Program-made: the position numbers and the translations under genes
Shown: positions 47,810 to 55,593 of the stretch, one piece after another
How positions within the stretch are numbered: position 1 is the stretch's first letter
Layout of the letters: every line of letters begins with the position of its first letter
Assembly: GCF_013349955.1 (NCBI RefSeq)
Contig: NZ_JABVXC010000001.1
Span: 541,644-605,643 of the forward strand
Origin: Onishia taeanensis
GTDB taxonomy: Bacteria; Pseudomonadota; Gammaproteobacteria; Pseudomonadales; Halomonadaceae
Direction: 5' to 3'
DNA: 64,000 nucleotides
The notes under the pieces: model-generated
The model's input: the letters and a program-made list of their open reading frames with translations, nothing else
What the model was told of the DNA's origin: nothing
Databases searched by the model: none

Positions 47810-47877
47810 TGCATCCTCGCAGGTACGCTGAACGGCTAAGGGACTAAAGCGACGATGTCGCATATCTCGAACAGCGT

Positions 47878-47907
47878 TTTATATCAGCATACCGCCCCAT
47901 CACACAA
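47878..47907 (-). promoter_or_regulatory. Promoter of the tetR-MFS/PlsC operon
   Basis: On the minus strand TTGTGT (47902-47907) and TATAAA (47878-47883) are 18 bp apart, about 70 bp upstream of the tetR start. Confidence 0.55.
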
Positions 47908-48041
47908 ACATAAACACAACCACAATCTCGCCAGCGTGACGACCTGCACGCTTTGCAGCGCCCGGGCTCTTGGTTACCCTGAGCCACCGCGCGGCGCGCC
48001 TTGACGCGCCCGATAAGCGCCAAAAAGACACTGGAGAGCCC

Positions 48042-48728
48042 ATGGCCGGTCGCCTGCATATTGCGCCGCTTGATCTGCCCCGGCTAATGCCCGAGCTCAT
48101 AGCCGACGAGCCGCTGCTGACCGGTGCCAACCTGGCGCCCCGCCAGGGACTATCGATGATTCGCCTCGATGCCGGCCGACCGCATCTGCGCCGAGCCTTC
48201 TGGGGACTGACCCCGCCCTGGCTCAAGGTGCTCGATCACGCCCCCCACTGTGCCCGGGCGGAGAGCCTCGATGATCGCAAGATGTTTGCTGAGGCCTTCG
48301 CCGCCCGTCGCTGCCTGATCCCGGTCACCGGCGTCTATGTGTGGCGCACCATGCCACGTGGCAAGCAGCCCTATCTGGTGACCCGCGTCGACCGCGGCCC
48401 CCTGCTGCTGGCCGGCCTGTGGGCCCGCTACCACACCACACTGAGCGCCTTTCACGACTCCATGGCCCTGATCACCGTGGCGGCGCCGCCACTATTAGCC
48501 CCGCTCAGCGACCGCCTGCCGGCGGTGATAGAAGCCGACCGAGCAACCGCCTGGCTCGACCCGTCCACCCCGCTCGACGAAGCTCGCGCCATGCTGAATC
48601 CCGCCTCCAGGGAACTGTTGGGCGCTTTTCCGGTATCAAGACGAGTGAATCACCCGCTGAATCAGGAATGGGCCTGTGGCCACCCCACCGGCCCCATGCT
48701 GCGCTGGCAGCCCGCACAGGAGTCATGA
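48042..48728 (+). CDS. Degenerate SRAP (YedK/HMCES-like) protein
   Basis: The 228-aa protein has the full SRAP fold pattern: ANLAPRQGL, AFWGLTPPWL, CARAES, RRCLIPVTGVYVW, LAGLWARY, SDRLPAVI. SRAP proteins use Cys2 to crosslink abasic sites in single-stranded DNA, helped by Asn75, Glu105 and His160 (E. coli YedK numbers). Here Cys2 is Ala (MAGRL), Asn75 is Cys70, Glu105 is Val100 and His160 is Ser156. All four are lost while the frame is intact, so crosslinking is not expected. GGAGAG precedes the ATG at 48042; the longer frame to 47970 also lacks MCGR. It overlaps the protease gene by 4 bp. Confidence 0.85.
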   Translation: MAGRLHIAPLDLPRLMPELIADEPLLTGANLAPRQGLSMIRLDAGRPHLRRAFWGLTPPWLKVLDHAPHCARAESLDDRKMFAEAFAARRCLIPVTGVYVWRTMPRGKQPYLVTRVDRGPLLLAGLWARYHTTLSAFHDSMALITVAAPPLLAPLSDRLPAVIEADRATAWLDPSTPLDEARAMLNPASRELLGAFPVSRRVNHPLNQEWACGHPTGPMLRWQPAQES

Positions 48729-51628
48729 TGATCGCCACGACCCGCCTTGCCCCAACCCGCCGCTACCGCGACAGGCTGGCACACCTGGTCCTTGGCAGCG
48801 CCTTGCTGATGACCCTCATCGCGCCCGCGCTTGCCAGTGCTTCGGCAACTTCCGACACATCGCCCCAAGCCTCATCAGAAGCGTCCGCCAAGACAGACGA
48901 CGCCACGCTGAAAACCAGTCCCAACGACAGCCGCGACTACCGCCTGCTGACCCTCGATAACGGCCTGACCGTTCTTTTGGTCAGCGATAGCGAGGCGGAC
49001 AAAGCCGCCGCCTCGATGAACGTCGACGTCGGCAGCGCAAGCGACCCCGAGGACCTGGCAGGTCTTGCCCACTTCCTCGAACACATGCTGTTCCTGGGCA
49101 CCGACGCCTACCCGGCCCCAGATGCCTACCAGTCGTTCATCAACCAGCATGGCGGCAAACACAACGCCTTCACCGCAAGCCAGGACACCAACTACTTCTT
49201 CGACATCGAACCCGACTCGCTGCCCGGCGCCCTGGATCGCTTCAGTCAGTTCTTCATCACGCCGCGCTTCAACGCCGACAAACTGGAGAGCGAGCGCAAC
49301 GTGGTGCATTCTGAATATCAGGCGCGGCTGCGTGATGACGGACGCCGCGAGAATGATGCACTCGACCAGGTGCTCAACCCCGACAACCCGACCACCGGTT
49401 TCTCGGTGGGCAGCCGCGCCACCCTGACGTTGCCCGAAGATGCCGAGACACCGCTTAGGCAGCGAGTCATCGATTTCTTCAAGGCCCACTACGGCGCTGG
49501 CGTGATGCATCTAGCGCTGGTGGCACCCCAGCCACTGGATGACCTGGAGGCCTTGGTCCGCGAGCGCTTCGCGGCGATTCCCAACCGCGGCCTTAGCCGC
49601 GCGAAGGTCGAGGAACCTCTGGTTCGTCCTGACAGCCTGCCACTGTCCCTGGATGTCGCGTCGTTACGGGACGAGCGCCAGTTGCGCTTCTACTTCCCGG
49701 TGCCCGACCCCGAGCCCTTCTACGCCACCAAGCCTGCCTCTTACATCGCCAACCTGCTGGGCCATGAGGGTCAGGGCAGCCTGCTCGAGCAGCTGCGCGA
49801 GGCAGGGCTTGCCGACGGCCTGTCGGCAGGCGTCGGACGCGGCGATGGAACCCATGCCCTGTTCACCGTTGGCATCAGCTTGACGCCAGAGGGCGCCCAA
49901 CAGATCCCGAGCATTCAGGCCAGCCTGTTCGCTGCCATCGACAAGATCCGTCAGCAGGGGCTCGATCCCTGGCGCTACCAGGAACAGGCTCGCCTTGCCG
50001 AGCAGGAATTCCGCTTCCAGCAACACGGTGACCCTCAGCATGACGCCACTCGTCTGGCCATGAACCTGGCCCACTACCCGAGCCGTGATGCCCAGTTCGC
50101 CCCCTATCGCATGGACGGCTTCGACAAAGCCCGCATTGAGGACTACCTTTCGGCCCTGACACCGGACAACCTGCTGAGGGTCTACCGTGCCCCCGATGTA
50201 GAGGGTACGGCCACCTCGCCCTGGTTCGACGCCTCCTATCGCATCGACCAGACCCCGGACTGGGCGAGCGCCTCGCCCATCGGCGAGCTGTCACTGCCAG
50301 AGCCCAATCCCTATATCGCCCAGGACCTGAGCATGGGCAACGTTCAGAATGCACCGCCCAAGCGCCTGCTGGAGACTCAGGGCGCCGAGGTCTGGCACCA
50401 GGCCAACGTCGACTTCGACACACCCAAGGTGGAATGGCGTTTCAGCCTGCAGCACCCGGCGGCGGCCGCCAACGCCCGCGATGCGGCGCTGACCCGACTG
50501 CTCGCTGGCTGGCTCAACGACAGCCTCAACGAGACGCTCTATCCAGCAAGGCTGGCCGGCCACCAGTTCAATGCCTACGCCCATGCCCGCGGCATGACCC
50601 TGTCCTTCTCCGGCTGGCGGGATCGCCAGCCCCGACTGATCGAGCGAGTGCTCACTCAACTGACGCAGGGCGAGATTACCGAAGACAGCGTCGCGCGAGT
50701 CCGCCACCAGCTCGAGCGCGAGTGGCGCAACGCCCCCAAGGCAGCGCTCTACCAGCAAGCCAACCGCGCCCTCGGCGAGGCGCTGCTGCGCCCGCAGTGG
50801 CCGGCGGCGACCCTGCTCGATGCCATTGGCGACCTGAACGCCGACGATCTGCGTGATTATCGGGCTACCTATCTGGGTGCGCTGCATCTCGAGGCCATGG
50901 CGGTAGGCGACCTGTCGGCCGAGACCGCGCGTGCCACCGGCGCATCGGTCATCGACACCCTGGCACCGACGCTGGATGCTAACGCCGTGCCCAACCTCGA
51001 ACCGCTGGATATCTCGAGCACCCTCCCCAACCTGCACCCCAACAGCACTCGCCAGGACTCCTTGGTGCTTCGCTATCTGCAGGGGCCAACCCAGACTCTG
51101 GACGAGCAGGCACGCTTGGCGGTGCTGGGCCAACTGATCTCTACACCCTTCTACACCCGGCTGCGCACCGAGCAGCAGCTTGGCTACATCGTCAGCGCCA
51201 GCTACATGCCACTACTTGAAGCACCGGGCATGAGCCTGCTGGTGCAGTCACCGGATACCGATAGCGAGATGATCGGCCAGCGCATCACGGCCTTCCTCGA
51301 CGAGTTCGACCAGACCCTCGCCGAGCTCGACGAAGCCACCCTGGCGCCATACCGGCAGGCCGTGCATGACCGCCTGCTGGAGCGCGACACCTCGCTGGGC
51401 GCGCTCGCCAATCGCCAATGGCAGGCGCTGGCACGCGACGATATCGGCTTCGACCAGCGCGAGCGCCTCGCTGAAAGGGTCTCGGCTATCACTCCAGCAG
51501 CATTGCGTGAGGCATGGGCCGAACTGCGCAAAGCGCCCGCCGCCAACATCACCTTCGATCCCGGTGACAGCCCCAGCGACCTGCTGGCATTGACGGCCGA
51601 CCTGAAACCGCTACCCGGAGCCGATTGA
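48725..51628 (+). CDS. Exported M16 insulinase-type protease (pitrilysin-like)
   Basis: This 967-aa protein resembles E. coli PtrA (962 aa). It has a signal peptide (LAHLVLGSALLMTLIAPALA), a Ser/Ala/Thr-rich linker (about 40-65), and the inverted zinc motif HFLEH (116-120) with the third ligand likely Glu197 in VVHSEYQA. The central and C-terminal M16 domains follow (QLGYIVSASY substrate-binding segment). It should degrade small peptides in the periplasm. The ATG at 48725 overlaps the SRAP stop; a second ATG at 48728 is possible. Confidence 0.9.
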   Translation: MMIATTRLAPTRRYRDRLAHLVLGSALLMTLIAPALASASATSDTSPQASSEASAKTDDATLKTSPNDSRDYRLLTLDNGLTVLLVSDSEADKAAASMNVDVGSASDPEDLAGLAHFLEHMLFLGTDAYPAPDAYQSFINQHGGKHNAFTASQDTNYFFDIEPDSLPGALDRFSQFFITPRFNADKLESERNVVHSEYQARLRDDGRRENDALDQVLNPDNPTTGFSVGSRATLTLPEDAETPLRQRVIDFFKAHYGAGVMHLALVAPQPLDDLEALVRERFAAIPNRGLSRAKVEEPLVRPDSLPLSLDVASLRDERQLRFYFPVPDPEPFYATKPASYIANLLGHEGQGSLLEQLREAGLADGLSAGVGRGDGTHALFTVGISLTPEGAQQIPSIQASLFAAIDKIRQQGLDPWRYQEQARLAEQEFRFQQHGDPQHDATRLAMNLAHYPSRDAQFAPYRMDGFDKARIEDYLSALTPDNLLRVYRAPDVEGTATSPWFDASYRIDQTPDWASASPIGELSLPEPNPYIAQDLSMGNVQNAPPKRLLETQGAEVWHQANVDFDTPKVEWRFSLQHPAAAANARDAALTRLLAGWLNDSLNETLYPARLAGHQFNAYAHARGMTLSFSGWRDRQPRLIERVLTQLTQGEITEDSVARVRHQLEREWRNAPKAALYQQANRALGEALLRPQWPAATLLDAIGDLNADDLRDYRATYLGALHLEAMAVGDLSAETARATGASVIDTLAPTLDANAVPNLEPLDISSTLPNLHPNSTRQDSLVLRYLQGPTQTLDEQARLAVLGQLISTPFYTRLRTEQQLGYIVSASYMPLLEAPGMSLLVQSPDTDSEMIGQRITAFLDEFDQTLAELDEATLAPYRQAVHDRLLERDTSLGALANRQWQALARDDIGFDQRERLAERVSAITPAALREAWAELRKAPAANITFDPGDSPSDLLALTADLKPLPGAD

Positions 51629-51717
51629 CGTCACGCCCCTCCGCACCCGCGGCGCCGTTTCCCGGCGCCACGGAAAATAGCTGGCGGAGGCGAGTTGCGA
51701 AACGCCCATGCCTTGAC

Positions 51718-51760
51718 ACGACGACGCCCGGACCTTTTGCCAGGATCCGGGCGTCGTCGT
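51718..51760. terminator. Bidirectional hairpin between protease gene and sbcB
   Basis: ACGACGACGCCCGGA pairs perfectly with 51746-51760 around a 13-nt loop between the two convergent genes. T tracts are weak. Confidence 0.65.
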
Positions 51761-51844
51761 ATTGATATGCACGGTGATACGTAACGTCAGCCATCGCTGA
51801 AGAGCGAAGCCTTGAGCGTCGGCACGGCTTGTTAGCGGGGCGGC

Positions 51845-53338
51845 TCAGGCACCGAAGGCCTGCGCCGGCATGATCGCCTCGACATGCATCACCAGTTCCT
51901 CGAGGATCTGACGCTCGCCGTCTTCGAGGCTGACCTGATTCAGGCGCTCGATCTCCCGGGCGAAGCCCTGCAGAGTCAGGCCGCCCAGGCTCGCATCGTT
52001 CATGCGCGACCAGCGATAGGCATCCCACTGGGCCTGCTCTTCGCCTTCCAGGGTGTCGGGGTAACTGCGGGCCCGGAAGCGGAACAGCATTTCCTCGAGC
52101 CGCGGGTCCTGGAAGGCAAAGCTGGCGCCGACCAGGTCCCAGGGATCCGAGTCCCTCACCCGCTGCATCTGCTGACGATCCGCCGGCGAGAAGAAGCCGC
52201 CGGAGTAGAGCATGAGGTCCGGGTCCTGCGGGCCTTCGGGGGGTGGCTCGGCGAACACCCCGGCGGCGCGGCTGGCCGCCTCGGGCGCGGCCGAAAGCTG
52301 CTTCCAGTGCTCGCGACAGGTCGGCAGATCGAGCCCCAGGCGCTCGACGATAGCGCCGTACTCGCCGCGGCGCTCGCCGCTTATATCCTTCAGATAGCTC
52401 ACCGGCATCAGCACCGGGCTCTTGTTGAGGTGAATCACCTTGAGCGGAATGCGGGTCTCCCCCTCGGCGAGATCGTCGGCACCGACGAACACCCGGGCGC
52501 GTATTTCCTCCACCGACAGCTCGAACAGCGGTGCTGGGTCCATCGCCAGATCATAGACGATCACCCCGTTGGGGTTGCTGGGGTGTTCGGCCAGCGGCAT
52601 CACCAGGGCACTGCAGGCGCGGCTCGCCGGGTAGCGACGCGAGATATGCAGCAGCGGCTTGCGCGAGGCGATGTCCAGGCGCTTGGCGACCTCGCGCTTG
52701 CTACGCAGCGCCAGCAGGTAGTCGAAGAGCCCCGGATTGCAGGACTTGAGCAGTCGCGCCAGGGCGATGGTGGCGCGAACGTCCGCCAGCGCGTCGTGGG
52801 CGCCGGCATGCTCGATGCCGTTGGCGGCGGTCAGGTGCTCGAGCTTGAAGCTCGGTGCACCATCCTCGCGCTTGGGCCACTCGATTCCCTCGGGGCGCAG
52901 GGCATGGAAGGCTCGCACCACATCGATGAGGTCCCAGCGCGAATTGCCGCTCTGCCACTCCCGGGCATAGGGGTCCAGGAAGTTGCGATAGAAGAGATGG
53001 CGGCTGACCTCATCATCGAAGCGCAGGCTGTTGTAGCCCAGGGCACAGGTGCCCGGCTCGCTCATGGCGTCATTGATGATACCGGCAAATTCGGCCTCGG
53101 GAACGCCACGACGCTGGGCCTTCTGCGGCGTGATGCCGGTGATCAAGCAAGCCTGTGGGTGCGGCAGATAGTCGTCGGCGGGCTTGCAGTACACCTCGAT
53201 CGGCGCGCCGATCTCGTTGAAGTCGGCATCGGTGCGGATCGCAGCGAACTGCGAGGGCCGATCCCGGCGCGGATCGGCCCCGAAGGTTTCGTAGTCGTGC
53301 CACAGGAAGGTCCGCGGAGCGGCGGGGGACGGCGCCAT
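51845..53338 (-). CDS. sbcB: Exodeoxyribonuclease I
   Basis: This 497-aa 3'-5' single-strand exonuclease has the DEDDh fold: HDYETFGADP (Asp15, Glu17), HDALADVRATIALARL, an SH3-like and a helical C-terminal region. Length is close to E. coli ExoI (475). The start at 53338 (MAPSPAAPRTFLW) is the last before the catalytic motif. It complements recJ in this window in repair of single-stranded ends. Confidence 0.94.
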   Translation of the reverse strand: MAPSPAAPRTFLWHDYETFGADPRRDRPSQFAAIRTDADFNEIGAPIEVYCKPADDYLPHPQACLITGITPQKAQRRGVPEAEFAGIINDAMSEPGTCALGYNSLRFDDEVSRHLFYRNFLDPYAREWQSGNSRWDLIDVVRAFHALRPEGIEWPKREDGAPSFKLEHLTAANGIEHAGAHDALADVRATIALARLLKSCNPGLFDYLLALRSKREVAKRLDIASRKPLLHISRRYPASRACSALVMPLAEHPSNPNGVIVYDLAMDPAPLFELSVEEIRARVFVGADDLAEGETRIPLKVIHLNKSPVLMPVSYLKDISGERRGEYGAIVERLGLDLPTCREHWKQLSAAPEAASRAAGVFAEPPPEGPQDPDLMLYSGGFFSPADRQQMQRVRDSDPWDLVGASFAFQDPRLEEMLFRFRARSYPDTLEGEEQAQWDAYRWSRMNDASLGGLTLQGFAREIERLNQVSLEDGERQILEELVMHVEAIMPAQAFGA

Positions 53339-53460
53339 GACAGGCTCTCCAGGCAGTCTAAATGACGCCCAGCCTAGCACAGTCCCCCGGATGGCTCAGC
53401 CACGTCATTCTGCCAAGCGATTCAGACCAGTCATTCAGCCAAATCCCTGGGCAAGGCGAC

Positions 53461-53712
53461 TCAGCTTCGCGGCAGGGTCACGTTGAGCTCGAGCACCGAG
53501 CAATCCTCGTCGCGATCGAGGCTGATGTTGATGGCATCCTGCTCGACCTTCACGTAGCGACGAATCACCTCCAACAGCTCGCGCTCCAGCATCGGCATAT
53601 AGTCCGGCTGGTCACGCTGACCACGCTGATGGGCGACGATAATCTGCAGTCGCTCCTTGGCGACCGACGCGCTCTTTTTGCGCTCACCTCTCAAGAAATC
53701 CAGCAGTTTCAC
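53461..53712 (-). CDS. minE: Cell division topological specificity factor MinE
   Basis: This 83-aa protein has the anti-MinCD segment ([15 protein letters not shown]) and the dimerisation domain (LELNVTLPR at the end). It stimulates MinD ATPase to drive pole-to-pole oscillation. It overlaps minD by 4 bp (ATGA). Confidence 0.96.
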   Translation of the reverse strand: MKLLDFLRGERKKSASVAKERLQIIVAHQRGQRDQPDYMPMLERELLEVIRRYVKVEQDAINISLDRDEDCSVLELNVTLPRS

Positions 53713-54527
53713 CGACGACCTCCCCCGAACACACGGCTCAGCAGCCCTTTCTTCTGGTACTCGTGGAAACGCAGCGGCACTGTCTCACCGAGCAACCGCG
53801 AAACGGTATCGGTGTAGGCCTGGCCGGCATCGCTTTTCTGGTCGTGCGTGACCGGAATGCCCTGGTTGGACGCCCTCAGCACTGCCTCGGACTCAGGGAT
53901 CAGGCCGATCAGATCGATGGCCAGGATCTCGCAGATGTCATCGAGGTTGAGCATGTCACCGCCGTCGACCCGTGACGGGTTGTAGCGAGTGATCAGCAGG
54001 TGCTCCTTGACCGGGTCGCGATTCTGCTCGGCGCGACGGGTCTTGGAGGACAACAGGCCGAGAATGCGATCGGAGTCCCGTACCGAGGACACCTCGGGGT
54101 TGGTCACCACCACCGCCTCGTCGGCAAAGTACATCGCCAGTTGGGCACCACGCTCGATGCCGGCCGGCGAGTCGCAAATGATGTAATCGAAGTCCTGAGT
54201 CAGAGCGTCGAGGATCTTCTCGACGCCTTCGCTGGTCAGGGCATCCTTGTCGCGGGTCTGAGAGGCCGGAAGGATATGCAGGTTTTCGACGCGCTTGTCG
54301 CGAATCATCGCCTGATTGAGTCCGGCATCGCCTTGAATGACATTGACCAGGTCATACACCACGCGGCGTTCGCAGCCCATGATCAGGTCAAGGTTGCGCA
54401 GACCCACGTCGAAGTCGATCACCACTGTCTTGTTGCCGCGCAGCGCCAGCCCAGTAGCGATGGCGGCCGCACTGGTCGTCTTGCCAACCCCACCCTTGCC
54501 GGAGGTCACTACAATGATCTTGGCCAA
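53709..54527 (-). CDS. minD: Septum site-determining ATPase MinD
   Basis: This 272-aa ATPase has the deviant Walker A KGGVGKTT (Lys11, Lys16) at the N-terminus, ICDSPAGIE as switch region and a C-terminal amphipathic membrane-targeting helix ([14 protein letters not shown]). It carries MinC to the membrane away from midcell. It is the middle gene of minC-minD-minE. Confidence 0.97.
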   Translation of the reverse strand: MAKIIVVTSGKGGVGKTTSAAAIATGLALRGNKTVVIDFDVGLRNLDLIMGCERRVVYDLVNVIQGDAGLNQAMIRDKRVENLHILPASQTRDKDALTSEGVEKILDALTQDFDYIICDSPAGIERGAQLAMYFADEAVVVTNPEVSSVRDSDRILGLLSSKTRRAEQNRDPVKEHLLITRYNPSRVDGGDMLNLDDICEILAIDLIGLIPESEAVLRASNQGIPVTHDQKSDAGQAYTDTVSRLLGETVPLRFHEYQKKGLLSRVFGGGRR

Positions 54528-54571
54528 GATAAGCTTCCTGTTGCTAATGAGATAACGGATCGTCGCGACCT

Positions 54572-55315
54572 TCAGGTCAGAGCGACAATCGCCAGCTGGT
54601 CCTCGCTCAAGCTGACCTGAACGGTGCTGCTTAGCAAGCGCGGGTCGATATCTTCCAGTCGCTTGTAGTTGCCGGCTACCGACAGCAGCTCGGCGTGCAG
54701 TTCGCGACAGAAGATGGCGGCGTCATGATCGCCATGGATGCCGGCCAGCGCCCGGCCCCGCAAGGCGCCGTAAACATGAATATTACCCGCGGCCAGCACT
54801 TCGGCACCGGCATTCACCGCACCGATCACCACCAGGTCGCCTTCTTGGGCGCTGACCTGCTGGCCCGAACGCACGGTGCCACGATAGATGCGTCCCGTCG
54901 GAGTCGCCTCGGTATGTACCGCGTCCTGTGTCGAAGCGGTATCGCCCGCATCGCGCTCACTGGACACGCTCTCGAGGGCGCGCGGGCGCACCTCCTGGGG
55001 CGGGAACCAGCCAAGGCCCAGCGCCCACGCGGACTGCTTGACCGGATCAGCCCCCCCACGCACCGCGACCGGCAACAGCTTGTTGGCACGGCAGACCGCA
55101 CAGATGCGTTCCAGCGATAGATGCGGCTCATCGAGCCTCTCGACACTGAGCACCACAGGCGTGTGCTGAAAAAAGGCCGGAGACTGGCTGAGTTTGCTTT
55201 CTAGCTGGTCACGAATGCGCTCGGGATCGGCGCTGGTCAACTCCATGACCGTCATGGGCAACATGCCACCCTTAAAGGTAAATGCCATGCTGGCCCTATC
55301 CATCTTGAGGCTCAT
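54572..55315 (-). CDS. minC: Septum site-determining protein MinC
   Basis: This 247-aa FtsZ inhibitor has an N-terminal domain (FTFKGGMLPMTVMEL) and a C-terminal beta-helix (VRSGQQVSAQEGDLVVIG, GNIHVYGALRGRALAG) that binds MinD. A charged linker of about 35 residues joins them. Start at 55315 fits the family. It is first in the operon and divergent from the DUF349 gene; 278 bp lie between them, in which I see no clear promoter. Confidence 0.95.
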   Translation of the reverse strand: MSLKMDRASMAFTFKGGMLPMTVMELTSADPERIRDQLESKLSQSPAFFQHTPVVLSVERLDEPHLSLERICAVCRANKLLPVAVRGGADPVKQSAWALGLGWFPPQEVRPRALESVSSERDAGDTASTQDAVHTEATPTGRIYRGTVRSGQQVSAQEGDLVVIGAVNAGAEVLAAGNIHVYGALRGRALAGIHGDHDAAIFCRELHAELLSVAGNYKRLEDIDPRLLSSTVQVSLSEDQLAIVALT

Positions 55316-55593
55316 TGCCGGACTCCGCAGGGGGTGATGAAGGTTAAAGCTAAGCGAGGGATAGCCCCCCTGCAACTGATCATAAGACCAAGAGGCCAAG
55401 CTGTCAGTGATTGTCTTGTCCGAGTTGTGCCTGACGAGCATTTATTTCCGCCGGGAAAGCCATCTGGTCAGCCGGCCGGTGAGTGATGCCTCCATGACGG
55501 CGGGACTTTTCCGACCCTTCGTCACATGCTTAGATGGAGAGTCACCGCCATGGCGCGTCGCAGGCCGCGCCTATACAGGAACGCAACATCATC

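Noticed and set aside
48042..48728. SRAP gene as a decayed pseudogene
   Set aside because: The frame is uninterrupted, has a ribosome site, normal codon use and a coupled downstream gene; only catalytic positions are changed.
51884..53365. 493-codon plus-strand frame opposite sbcB
   Set aside because: The minus strand carries the full DEDDh exonuclease; the mirror frame has no family pattern.
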